Assembly: GCA_950295325.1 (NCBI GenBank)
Contig: OX485807.1
Coordinates: 40,330,440 to 40,394,439, forward strand
From: Polytrichum commune
Lineage: Eukaryota > Streptophyta > Polytrichopsida > Polytrichales > Polytrichaceae
DNA: 64,000 nucleotides
Reading direction: 5' to 3'
Both the position numbers and the translations under genes were made by a program. A model generated the notes under the pieces. It was not told the origin of the DNA, did no database searches, and was given only the letters and a program-made list of their open reading frames with translations. Position 1 is the stretch's first letter; each line of letters opens with the position of its first letter. Below are positions 36,701 to 47,560 of the stretch, in pieces.

Positions 36701-37411
36701 AAAAGAAGATGGTAAGTACTTGACATCACGAACATCTATACTATCAAAATCAATGGATGCGAGATCTAACTTTGATTTTTTTCTTGACTTTGTCAGCTTC
36801 AAGGCATCAACTATAGTCAACCCTGTAGATGAAGGTGAAGGGTGTAGTGGAGGACGTTGAGAGGGTGACATTAGGGGAACCACCCTCTTGTACATAAGAC
36901 TGCAAGGAGATTTGGATACATGTATAGGAAGTTGCAAAGGAATAGAATGAACACCTTTAAATGGAAACGGCGATGTGTTTGAAAGATCAACAAATGCACA
37001 AATGTCATCTTCTGAATCCGATAGCACAAACACACTATCATCAAGGGGTTCTACCTTAACATGTGCGGTAGAGGGAATTTGAACTGTGGATGTACCGGAT
37101 TCGTTTGTCAATATGACAGTAGAAGCTTGCATCTGAGACTCAGAAAGACCTATCATCCTATATGAACCAGGTCCTAAGTTCCACATAAAACCAACATCTG
37201 TTCTATTTTTTTGAACCAAAATCGTTTCATACACCTCTCTATCTGCAGAGTACATCTCCTGCTCTAAATACATGGAGCCTATCTGGAGGTTGAATCTCAA
37301 ACTAAGTAAATCCTCTGAAACACTCACATGACCATCATCTTGAAGTGACAAAATGAAGGGAACAAAACATCCATGAGCTCTAATGGTAGCCATGGAAAAT
37401 GGAAAGATCAA
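33783..37411 (-). pseudogene. Mutator-like (MULE) transposase, decayed
   Basis: This would encode a cut-and-paste transposase that acts in the nucleus on the element ends. The N-terminal 459-residue open part starts at 37411 or 37393 (MATIRAHGC). It includes a Cys/His-rich DNA-binding-type segment (CAGHLQCPNDYCDY, VECKVCRFTHVC). The next piece (36099-35395) has the catalytic core with NFKGFMADSAQANWNAMRAI and CLFHWSASLNKVTQKY, typical of plant MULEs. Then follow DMTIEERAEMPTCNLAETVH and, at the C terminus, a SWIM zinc finger (HCTCPDF, then WVYCKYLYYVF), where Tyr replaces the usual final His. An intron fits at 35151-35256. Damage: frame breaks near 36090, 35430 and 35325, and in-frame stops at 35361-35363 and 34722-34724 and near 34612. 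It is divergent from the gene at 37808. Confidence 0.85.
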
Positions 37412-37807
37412 TTGAACAAGACATCATAATAATTTTGGGTGAATGTTGCTTTTATATAGAGGTATGTGATGAAGTGAATGAAATTGAAAACGCGTCATAC
37501 AATAATGGATGGTGATGAAAGCGTGTGATACCATAGCATCTAATAATATGGAAGTAAACATATCACAATAATAGTTAGAGAATATTTACAAGCAAGATAC
37601 ACACAAAACAACGAGGCTAGGGTGTCAGAAACTTGTGGGCCTTATAATAAAAATATAAACAAAATGAAAAACGCGTTAAAATATTTCGTTCATTAGACGC
37701 CAATTGCAACATGAATGATCGTAATATACGTTGGATTTATGTGGGATAGACATATTGGAAGAATAAATGATAGTGGACTGATAGAGGACACATTATAGAC
37801 ACCAACG
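37412..37807. promoter_or_regulatory. Divergent promoter region between the two element genes
   Basis: A TATA box reads TATATAAAAG on the minus strand at 37458-37449, roughly 40-65 bases before the two candidate transposase starts (37411, 37393). On the plus side, a weak A+T-rich TATA-like stretch (AAAATATAAAC, about 37649-37659) lies about 150 bases before the ATG at 37808. The two genes would therefore be driven outward from one ~400-base segment. Confidence 0.5.
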
Positions 37808-38204
37808 ATGGTGGAGGATGTAGAGAGAACACCCGTGAGGCCGAAGAGAAGGCGTAGGAAAGCTTTGTATTTTACTTCTGAGAAAAAGAGGTTCAGACTG
37901 AGTATGAGAAAAAAGAATGCAAACAAGGAAGGGAAAATAAACATGTTGAATACGATAGTAGAAACTGTGAAAGCACTGGATTCTGATATGATGGAGGGTG
38001 ATGAAGGTGCACATGCAGACGATCGTATATCGGACTCGGAAATGAAGACGAGTTCAAATAAGACAACAAACAAAAAGGTAAGTCAGCTCAACGTAAGTCG
38101 ACAATATTGTTGGGCATATGCTTTAGTTTGTTTAAAGTAGTTAATTTAACAAAAACTTTATTTAGAAGGATCTATGCACACTTGCGTAGGAAAACCTTCT
38201 ATGT

Positions 38205-38348
38205 ATCCAACCTACTTTATTTCTTGCCTAAGCACTAGCTCATTAAGGGATAGCACCAGTCAATGCAACCAACTAGATTCGAACCCAAGTTGGAGCAGAC
38301 CGAAATATCAGTCTCTTTAGACAACTCGCATCCATAGGTGGATGTCTA
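38205..38348 (-). mobile_element. tRNA-derived SINE, copy B
   Basis: Minus-strand copy of the sequence at 8750-8900, with GATGCGAGTTGTCT, a B-box-like GGTTCGAATC (plus 38276-38285) and GGTGCTATCCC. It lies in the long first intron of the ParB/methyltransferase-like gene, so it inserted after or with that element. Confidence 0.5.
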
Positions 38349-38476
38349 TACCATTTTTTCTTACACTTTTATATATTTGTCGATGGTATGAGAGAAGTGA
38401 ATACTTGGAATATCGGCGGCCCACCCGAACATCATTTCTGACAACGAGTTAGAAAGCTTAAAAGATAGAAGGGAAA

Positions 38477-39089
38477 ACCCTGTGCGTTAGCGCACATGGT
38501 TGTTTAGGGTTTCTAAGTCGCTTCCTAATATCCTCTGCGTTAACGCACGGGGTTATTTACGCTGTGTAAATCGCTCCCTAATACCCTGTGCGTTAACGCA
38601 TAGGGTTTTCCCTCGTAATTTCTAGGGTATCTAAGTCGCTCCCTAATATCCCGTGCGTAAACGCATAGGGTTGTTTAGGGTTACTAAGTCGCTCCCTAAT
38701 ACCCTCTACGTTAACGCACGGGGTTGTTTACGTTGTGTAAGTCGCTCATAAATACCCTGTGCGTTAACGCACAGGGTTTTCCTTCCTAACTTTTAGAGTT
38801 TTTAGTTCGCTCCCTAATACCCTGTGCGTTAACGCACAGGGTATTAGGCAACGACTTAGAAACCCTAAACAACCCTGTGCGTCAACGTACATGGTATTAG
38901 GGAGTGAACTAAAAACCCTAAAAGTTACGAGGGAAAACCCTGTGCGTTAACGCACAGGATATATGGGAGCGACTTAGAAGGTTAAAATTTAGGATGGAAT
39001 ACCCTGTGCGTTAACGCACAGGGTATTAGGGAGCGACTTAGATACCCTAAAAGTTAGGAGGGAAAACCCTGTGCGTTAACGCACAGGGT
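38477..39089. repeat. Array of eleven 24-bp palindromes forming a nested inverted repeat
   Basis: The unit is a perfect or near-perfect palindrome with half-site ACCCTGTGCGTT, centred on GTTAAC. Copies start at 38477, 38530, 38583, 38648, 38701, 38754, 38819, 38872, 38937, 39001 and 39066, so spacing is mostly 53 or 64-65 bases. Spacers left of 38819 carry CTAAGTCGCTCCCTAAT and those to the right carry its reverse complement ATTAGGGAGCGACTTAG. The whole block is therefore one large imperfect palindrome centred near 38830/38831. It lies in the presumed first intron of the plus-strand gene. No protein is encoded. Confidence 0.95.
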
Positions 39090-39523
39090 ATGTACGAGCG
39101 ACTTAGAATGTCTAAAAATAAAACAAATAGCTATTGTATAAATTGAAAACGTCATGTAAAGTGTTGAAACTAAAAATTTGTTCAAAATGGGGTTAGGATG
39201 TAAAAAATGAGTAATATGCCTACTGAGATATTCATGTAGTATGTGACAGGAGCTTAAAAATGACCAAAAACAGTAAAATATTTTTTGTGGCCACAAATCC
39301 AAAATCTACGAGGTGGCCAAAAACAATGAAATAGATAGAAGAATGAGTAAAGAAAACGATATTAAACACACAAAAAATACTAGAGAAAGTTGTAGCCATG
39401 GAGATTTAGATAATTTACAATATTTTTATTGTTTTTTTCGGACACGATTAGTATTATTTATAGATTTTACAAGTTTTGGCAAATCTACCAAAAAAAAAAA
39501 ACTTTTTCAAACCTTTAGCATAG

Positions 39524-39678
39524 ACCCTGTGCGTTAACGCACAGGGTCTACGCTAGCAACTTTCAGACATATGTAGTCAGGTGCATAGACCCTATGCGTT
39601 AGCGCACAGGGTCTACGCCCGCAACTTTGGTAGGCCTCAAAGTTAGGGGCATAGACCCTGTGTGTTAACGCACAGGGT
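39524..39678. repeat. Second cluster of three 24-bp palindromes with different spacers
   Basis: Same palindrome (half-site ACCCTGTGCGTT) at 39524-39547, 39589-39612 and 39655-39678. The flanks are GCATAG before and CTACGC or CTACCC after, unlike the CTAAGTCGCTCC spacers of the main array. All three spacers here run in the same direction (direct repeats about 65 bases apart). Between the clusters, 39090-39523 is A+T-rich and unassigned. Confidence 0.92.
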
Positions 39679-39894
39679 CTACCCTAGTTGTTTAGGGTAA
39701 GCCGCTACCCTAATCACACAATACTTAAACTACCAAAGTCACACCTAAAATTTTTTTTTTTTGTCATTCTTCCTCTTGTTGGTGGTTCTTTGTTGTTGTG
39801 GTGGCTGCTGCTATTGCTGCTCTTCTTCTCTTGTTTTTGCTCATGTGTTGCCACTACTTCTAGTGTTATTCCTATTGGTTTAGGTGGTATTAGT

Positions 39895-40080
39895 TCAGAT
39901 ACTAATCTATTGTTCTTATTGTTGTTGTTTGTGGTGCTGCTGCTATTGGTGTTGTTGTTGCTGCTGCTGTTGGTGTTGGTGCTGCTGTTGCTGGTGTTGG
40001 TGTTGGTGCTATTGGTGTTGTTGTTCCTGTTCCTACTGCTGGAGTTGGTTTTGATGTTTGTTTGGCTGGACGTGGTGCTA
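39895..40080 (+). repeat. TTG/CTG/GTG trinucleotide microsatellite
   Basis: Interrupted TTG, CTG and GGTG units over ~185 bases give a Leu/Val-only frame on the plus strand and a Thr/Pro/Ala frame on the minus strand. Neither is likely to be coding. It sits in the same long intron as the palindromes, about 180 bases before the exon at 40264. Confidence 0.85.
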
Positions 40081-43000
40081 TCATGTTTTGTGTTGTTCTT
40101 CTACTGTTGGTGTTGGTATTGCTGTTGGTACAGGTATTGTTTTTTCTCTACACCTTTAAGCATGTTCTCTTATGTAATCAAATACCTTCATATTTTTATT
40201 GAAAGTTTTAAAACATACTACATCAAGAAGATTTCTAAAATTTATGTCATTGTTTGTATTTAGGACCAAACAATGGATGTGGAGAAATCAGTTCCTCTTT
40301 CCACGGATAATGATTCCACAAAAATCTCAACTCAAGATTGTCCATCCAAACAAGTTCATCATGATCAAGACATCTCATCAAACTTTCACAATAAGAATAA
40401 GAACCCCTCAATGATTTTGACTCCGATGAAGACAACGATGGTGATAATAAAACCTATCAACAGAAAGTATGGGAGCTTACGGACAAGCGAAAGGTTAATT
40501 TCACTTCAACAATTTCCTCAATCCGTGCTGGACCGAAATCTCGTTTGCGTGTACCCTTATGTCGCATGGTTCCGATGCCTATTGTGCATCTTGCTTTGAA
40601 AGGCGACATCACTAAATTGGAGGCTGATTTTTTCAATGATTATCGTAATGGTGACCGTGTGTTTTATCTATCGGCCACCGACTCTAAGGGAAATTTTTAA
40701 TTTGTGGATGACGAGGTTCGTGCATCTTAGAGCCAAATTGGGCTCAAGCTAATGCGGTGTTTGAAACTCAATTAGATGTCGACCCTTCATTTACATCATA
40801 CAAGAACAAGATATTCTTCATATGGGATGGTAATCATAGATTTTTTGCTTAGAAAATTTATATTGACCGCTTGCATACCGAACATTATGAGCGTCATGTC
40901 TTTGTGGATTCCATCATTTTGGCGTCCGAGCTTGATGACATTCCAAGTTTGTTGACTGCTATGCACGACATCAACAAGTAATGTTCTTACTTCTTTTTTT
41001 TCATTTATTTTTGGTTTGTATTTTGTTATTTGAATTATATCATTCTAAATTCATGAATTCAATATTTTTTCAGGTCAACAGAAAACTCTCACGTTTCTAC
41101 CAATTTGGTGCATACTTTGTATCGGATGCAAAGTATTGGCACCATGCCTTTGAATTCTTTTAAAAAACAACTGGATTCTAGAGGTTATAAGCGATGTGAG
41201 GAGAAGTCCGTCGAAACTTGGTATTCTTTGACGCGGCCAATTTTTCTTGATTACATATACAGTGTAAGTTTTTCTAGCATTTCCTACTATGTTTTTAATG
41301 TTTATTTATCTTTCATTTACATTACATCTATATGCACTTATCAATTTTGGATTTTATTTGATTTTTCAGCAAGAACTTGCCGAGGCTAGCGATATTGCTC
41401 TCAACTTTTACAATGAAACCCATCATCTTGAACGAACTTCAGAAGGAGTTTCTAAAGCAATGTCCGCAGCTGTCAACAAAAAACGTGCAATGTTGTCTTC
41501 TAGTTTTACAAAACAACTAGCGATTGCTGACATCAACCTCACCCCTGCTTTTCTTGAAGAAGTTAAGCACCATTGGGGTTCATTTTCGGTGCCTGAAATG
41601 TTACAAGAGAAACTTCATCGTGTTGCTGTTAGTAATGTGGATCCAGATGTCAAAGTCGGATGGCTCAAGCTTTGGAATGACAATAGATTTGACAAAGATG
41701 CATTTCATTTTCTGAAATCACCCCTCTTTGATTGTGCACTTAATGATTGGTTATCAAAGTCTACATATTGGGCACAGTTAGAAAAAAAACTATTAAAGAG
41801 CTTCAAAATATTCTTTCATCTCCTCTTCAATTGCCTACAGATGTGCCTACTCTCTCCGAATATATCCAAACCTAGAAGTTTGCAGCTTTCAATTCAATAT
41901 TCTATCGTGAATTCAAAAGCGGAAAAGTAAAAAAAACACAACGTTTGGGATGAGCAATTGAATATTGATCTTGCTATGAAGCGTGTTCTATACATGTACA
42001 ACTTATTCTTTATTATGTCTTGATATTTTTTCATTACATTTTACTTTTCATTAAATATTTGGCTCATAATATTTTTGTGTGTAGGTATTTTCGATATGTT
42101 TTGATTCCACACAAATGCGTTATAGGGGAACTTCGTTTTTTTCCAAATTGGCGTGACACTGGTGCGGAAGATTCATGCATGTTCACTACTAAAATTTGTT
42201 TGGATTGGCCGCTCCCACACTATGAGGATTGTGGTTGGTATCTTGATTGTTCTAAGGATGCATGTCTGTCAAGTGAGAAGGCAATCCGTCAGATAAATGA
42301 TGCCAAAAATGTAGATCCTCGTGATACTGCAATTTTGCAAGCACAAAATTGTGCAGCTTAAACTTAGAGAGCCATAACCAAAAGAAACAAAACGTCGTAA
42401 GAGAAAACATGTTCCTGAAACCAAAATATAAGGTCAATCGAAAATTTCACAATATGAAGAATTGCTTATTCTTTCTAATGATTTGGATAAGAATACACTT
42501 GGAGGCGAAAGTTCAAAATCCGGATGCGATATCTTGACTTCAACCTCTCCAATAGACCTGCTGAAATTCCTCTTTGGAATAAATATGACAAGAACTGGAT
42601 GGTTGCAACAATGTCCTTGTGCAAGTCCATCTTGTCTAATGATGGCATCCTCATAGTATTTTCCGCTATCGATATACAAACCAAGAAGGTTTTGAATTCA
42701 ACCTTACACAACGGCAACATAAAAGTTCTTAAGACTTTTATTTGCCTCAATTCGTACATGGTGTTCAAGGATCCGGAGTCTTCAACCTACACCGTAAGTA
42801 TAACACATCACAATTGTTTCTATTTAATTATTTTGGTGTTATTTGTATTGTATATAGTTTTAATACAATTTATATTTTTTTTGTAGACTCCGGCATTTAT
42901 GGCTCATGTCTTGGTAAGGGATTTTACTACCACAAAATCCACGAGACAACCAAACTCCACTTTTTTTGGCACTGGATTGAAAAGCAAAAACTTGCTTTTC

Positions 43001-43786
43001 AATTTTGTAGATGAAAAAAATAGGCTTCTTAAAAAATCGGGAAGACCTTGGAGGGGGCCATATCAAAAATCGCCGCGTTTTTTTTCAAGATCTTATTGAA
43101 TTGTTTACACTATCGAATGGACGCGTTGTTGATTTGACATGTTCCACTGGAGCTTCTATCCTAGCAACACGCGCATGTGACAGACATCTTCTTGCATTTG
43201 AGGGTGATAATGACATGTTTGAGCACATATTGAAACCGCTTTTGGAAAAGGTTTTGAAAGAGGGGTCATCTAAGGAGAAAATACAAGATCTCACAAATAA
43301 AGATGATGACCTTTCGGATGAGGAGATGCTTGAATTTGAGTGTGAGTAAGTTTTGATACAATAAATTTTTATTCAATTCATTCGTTTCATTCAATTCATT
43401 GGTTCATTTTTATTTCTTCACATTATTTACATGTTTCATCGATTTGATTTCAGGAATACGATTGGAAAGAGGACATGTCTCCCGTTTTGGGCACATAGAC
43501 AATTCCTACGAAGTCCAAGCCGTAGCCCGCGTCTCCCATCATATGCCGAGAATGTTGCAATTGCAATGTTGAATATCGAAGATTCGGATCCAAATGAAGA
43601 ATCTTGCTATAGTTCCAAAATCAATTCGCAATGCAAAGGTGCTCGAATATATATAGATGACGAGGCAAAAGATAGTTTCATGTCTAGTGCTACTAGTGAT
43701 GAATAAATATTTGGACTTCATGTTGTTTATCCTTCTCAACCCTCTTATTACTAAACCCTAAAATCATCATTTTTAAGGCCACAATT

Positions 43787-43889
43787 CCACGGTTATAGGA
43801 TATTGGTGGCCCTATTACCAAAATTTTCATCTTCCTCACTGCTCATAAGTTACCGCTCATCGCTCACCGCTCATAAGATAGCACTCCCC
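43787..43889 (-). repeat. Right terminal region of the composite element
   Basis: CCACGGTTATAGGATA at 43787-43802 and the terminal inverted repeat CGCTCACCGCTCATAAGATA to CACTCCCC (ending 43889) match the terminus after gene copy 1 (15020-15094). In reverse complement they match 33441-33550. It starts about 80 bases after the stop of the plus-strand gene. Confidence 0.75.
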
Positions 43890-46800
43890 ACTATTGGCTC
43901 AACGCAATCATGACAAGCCAATGCCAAGGTGAAATCCGTAACCTCCAAACATACGTAAATTAATGTCACCACAAACATGAACTAGGAACCACAAAAACTT
44001 AATTACATACATTGACAACGAGCGTATTCATCAAAAGTCATCAAACCACTTTTAGAAATCCCCATGCATATCCGATGCACAAATCACACAAACCTTAAAA
44101 TTCTAATATGCTCAATATATGTAAAACCACCGGGGAAAACATCTTACCACTAACACACCCGAACCCAAATTGCACGCTTTATCTGAACCACAAAATTGAC
44201 ACATGCCCACACCTACTCTCTACTTGTACTCACCCACACATAAAAGGTCTCCTCATAGCCCGGCATAACAATGATGTTCACCAAATAGTCCACACACTCC
44301 AATCCAACAAACATACCATGTGCTCCACCCTCGCAAATGCCGGCAACCGACACACCCAACCCCAAGACAACACAATCTCGAAATGGTTAATACAATGCAC
44401 ATGCACATGCACATGTATGGCCCAATTGTGATTGGACACCCTATGTATCCTAGGATCCCTCATAGATAGCTATGCACCCATCCCCCCATACCCATCAAAC
44501 ACCATACAATTCAGAGGATTCGCATGATGTCACAATAGCTTCCCCAATAACCCTATAAGAGAAAAATCCAATAAGTACGACCCCCTTATCACCATCACAA
44601 CATGAGTGTGTGGTGCCGTCTCCAAACGATCACTAGAGGTACTAGAAAACCTCAACATGACCCCATAAGAAGTCAAGAAACTCAAGAAATGCTTACATCA
44701 AATAGCCATAAAATACCTCACATGTACCTCCATAACATTATTCAGCCATGTGGGTCGGTTCCATGACCCTAGCATATGTCAAATATATTCAATGGGCCCC
44801 TCGAACAAAGTGGGAATATTTGTTTGTTATTCATATGTTCAAGCTAAACTTGGAAATATGGGTGGAGTTATACTCCCAATACTATGCGCATGAATGATTG
44901 CTCATCCCAATATGATTCTCTGAAATCATCATTCATAGCAACACTAACATTGAAAATACTGAAACTATTCACAATATTCTTATCATTCAACTTAACACTA
45001 TTCATTATTCGTACGGGCGTTGGTTTCTTCCCATGAAGGTAAGATAGGGAAGGTCCATGTCAACTGCTAGATATAAAATGGAACACAACCATACGGTTGA
45101 ATATGTTATGTCATCCTAAATAAATAAAACTCGACAACAACCAACCTCTAGTCAATCCGCTTTCATAATCTCATTCAATCAAGACCACACCAATCCCGGA
45201 CCATACTATAGTCAAGACTCTATAAATGTTATAGGTCGGGAGTAGCAAAAAAATAACATATATAGATTATAACAAGTAACATTTTTTGACTTCATACCGA
45301 TGATTAATAACATTTATAGAAATAACATTTAAAATTTCCAAAAATAAAGAACATTAAGTTTTATAAAAATCAAAAAGTGAAAGTACAAATGATAATACAT
45401 AATTCAACTAAAGTAATTGAAATAAATAATTTATATAGTAGTAATTTGACAAAATTCTTCCAACTAAACTAACCGAAAAAGGAAAATAAAAATAAAAATC
45501 ATGCTCCATACCTTGCCTGCAATCATGAAAATTGCAATTTTTTGAAAAAAATAAAAATCAAGCCCCATACCTCAACTTGATTGCTGATGCGTGGTCAAAC
45601 AACAAATGAATTTGATTGCAATTACAAATATTGCAATTTTTGTGGATAAAAAAGGAAAAATAAAATAAAATTCGGGCTCCATACCCTTGATTGACCCGTA
45701 AACCCGTTGACTAACACTCTACTTGCAATGTTCTGAAAAGAAAAAAGAAAAAGAAAAGAAATACAAAAAAAGAAGCTCCATACAGTACCTGCACCTGCTT
45801 GATTGTGTGACCCTGATTGCTGCGCCTAAAATATGCTATATCAAGTATTGTACGCCCCAACAAGCACCCCACCTCCTAAACCTCCCAAACCTCCTATATT
45901 TGCCATCTCCTCTCCCAAATTGCTTGAAAGTGCACAAGGAGGAAGGATCCTTTAATAAGAGAGAATATTTGACTTCTTCGCAAAGAATATGGGATAAATG
46001 TGTTTACATGTTTAAAATGTACTATGCTCTCATATAGTATTACCTTGATATTATGAAAACTAACACTTATACAAATGCAATCAACAAAGAAGGGAGAAGA
46101 GCATGTTATAACACTTAACACATAACACTCACTAGTCTTACCAATTGTGTTTTTGTAGGGGAATAAACCTTTCTTAACATACATGAAATTATAACGCTTG
46201 TAGCCTTATAGGGGTAACACTTATAGAGTCTTGGCTGTACTTCATGGAGCCCACCTCCCGGAAGATAGGAAGTACCCGTAGCTTGAAGCCCTAGTAAATG
46301 GGGATCATGGTACGGAGAAGAACGGGCTCCAATTCACGTCAGTGCAAATAAAAAAGCACCGCTGTTACTTTTAAGTATATTTATCACACAAAGAGCCTTG
46401 TCCGGCTTGCAAGCATCCACAACTGTGCAAACTTTCCAAAAGAAAGAGCAACATGTTTGTCTGCGAAGGCGGCACCTTGGATTTTGTGGGTTTTGGTAGG
46501 CTTTTAAAGTGTTGAACTCACATCTCTCAAACTACTTCCAAGATGCTAAAGCTAAGGTCACTTGAGATCATGAATTCCCGTCACGGGTGTTTGCACAATA
46601 TTAACTATCCTTTTCTCCCGTTAGCCAATTGGCTTCCCGTTCTCCGTGTTCGAGATTGAAGCCCTCATATGAGTTTCATTTTGAAGGCCTCTCACATTTC
46701 AGTCCTTCAGTTGAAGGGTTCGTTCAAATCCAAGACGTCAATCCTAAGAATATAAGAATGAAATACAATATTCATGTTAAACTTGTGCGTGAATTGTATC

Positions 46801-47261
46801 GTACATGTTTCTAGTACAATGTGAAGAATTAGGAATCAACCATCTAACTCCACTTCTTGTAGTGACAATGTCCTACACTTGTTGGTTCTTGTGGTGAGCA
46901 GATTATATTGAGGACTTCAAATGACGTCTTCGTTTTCAATTTGGGGTTGCGTTCCGAAGGGTTGTTTTGAGAGAGGTATATTCTAAAGGGCCAAATCGCG
47001 TTTGAAGGGCATTGAAGACTTCAATCTTGAACATTGCCTGAGCTCTAAAATAAATTTCATTACATTTTGTTTCATTGGGCAAGTATGATAGAATACATGA
47101 ACTAACACAATGAACCCTAGTAGGCTGTCTTATTCCAAATTTTGAGTATTGAGATCAATCTCCACATGGGAATATACATGGTCCCGACTCCCAACCAATG
47201 TGATTAAATGACACAAGGCAAATTTACTGTCGTGCTTTCAAGAAATATATGCCAAAGCATA
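43890..47261. other. Intergenic DNA, no gene recognised
   Basis: The 44110-44460 segment is C-rich on the plus strand (many CACAC/CCCAC words), with no convincing protein. 45240-45780 is very A+T-rich with poly-A runs. I see no transposon domain here. Confidence 0.5.
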
Positions 47262-47560
47262 TAGTTTCTTTTTTCTTTTTTTCTTTTTTGGCACAAATTG
47301 AAAAATCAATTGCAAGAAAGGGACCCAAAATACAACCACCCAGTGAGAACCAGAGCAACCCAAGGGAAAATCGAGAAATAATGCCCATTTGAGGTCTAAC
47401 CTTCCACGTGACTGCAAAGTTGCTACAGGTCACAATAAAACTTTTCACACCCCAAATCGAGTCAAACTCTTAAGGACATCTTGGTGGGCGACATCCGGGA
47501 CCTTATCCAAGTCGGAGAGAGTACGTTTGCACTTAGTTGCCGAAGCATGTAGCAAGTATT
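47262..47560 (-). pseudogene. LINE 3' end, second copy, 5'-truncated
   Basis: Minus-strand reading gives VTCSNFAVTWKVRPQMGIIS and LAIDFSICAK, matching the 3' end of the LINE at 4840-6592. The shared DNA includes CTTCCACGTGAC, AGGTCACAATAA, GACATCCGG and GGCACAAATTGAAAA. The minus-strand 3' end has an A-rich tail (T-rich 47265-47288 on the plus strand). Only about 300 bases survive, as expected of 5' truncation. Confidence 0.7.

Larger units (their letters stand above)
37808..43706 (+). pseudogene. ParB-like / amino-methyltransferase-like gene, copy 2 (decayed, multi-exon)
   Basis: Exon 1 (37808-38077) encodes a basic segment (VRPKRRRRKALYF) and an acidic/Ser-rich tail. It ends at GTAAGT in phase 0 and would join, also in phase 0, an acceptor at 40263 before DQTMDVEK. 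The ParB-like domain follows: FFNDYRNGDRVFYLSATDSK, then NKIFFIWDGNHRFFA, then IYIDRLHTEHYERHVFVDS. Introns fit at 40978-41073, 41264-41369, 41996-42084, 42794-42886 and 43342-43453. The central part (QELAEASDIALNFYNE to WGSFSVPEMLQEKLHR) is unassigned and helical-looking. The C-terminal part resembles a permuted N4/N6 amino-methyltransferase: DKNWMVATMSLCKSILSNDG, LIVFSAID, KVLKTF, then VVDLTCSTGASILAT and RHLLAFEGDNDMFEHIL, the SAM-site motif and its following acidic strand. The expected (D/N/S)PP(Y/F) box is not seen. Damage: frame breaks near 40400, 40715, 41785 (A run), 41935, 42360, 42533 and 43080 (T run), and stops at 40698 and 40850. Confidence 0.7.
33441..43889. mobile_element. Composite Mutator-like element with a ParB/methyltransferase-like gene
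   Basis: Terminal inverted repeats (33441-33550 and about 43835-43889) share GCTATCTTATRAGCGRTGAG and, further in, GAGCGGTAAC-TATGAG-A-TGA. Inside are two divergent genes: a MULE transposase (minus) and a ParB-like/methyltransferase-like gene (plus), separated by about 400 bases. A second copy of the plus gene at 11031-14614 is followed by the same right terminus, which supports the gene being an element component. I could not find a matching 8-10-bp target duplication at the proposed ends (ATTTAAACC on the left, ACTATTGGC on the right), so the left boundary or single-element status is not proven. Known MuDR elements also carry two genes (mudrA and mudrB), but those are convergent and mudrB is unrelated to this protein. 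Both genes here are broken, so the copy is dead. Confidence 0.65.

Noticed and set aside
37693-38073. 126-residue hydrophobic minus-strand frame
   Set aside because: Antisense of exon 1 of the plus-strand gene, whose splice donor and phase fit the next exon.
38500-38900. Telomeric repeat (TTTAGGG/CCCTAAA) block
   Set aside because: Only isolated single motifs occur inside the spacers of the palindrome array; there is no tandem telomeric run.
38477-39678. CRISPR-like array
   Set aside because: Repeats are palindromes with spacers that are themselves repeated and inverted, in eukaryotic DNA with no cas-type genes.
39688-40263. Open frame of 191 residues, almost all Leu/Val in the middle
   Set aside because: It is the translation of a TTG/CTG/GTG microsatellite inside the presumed intron; the opposite strand is equally open.
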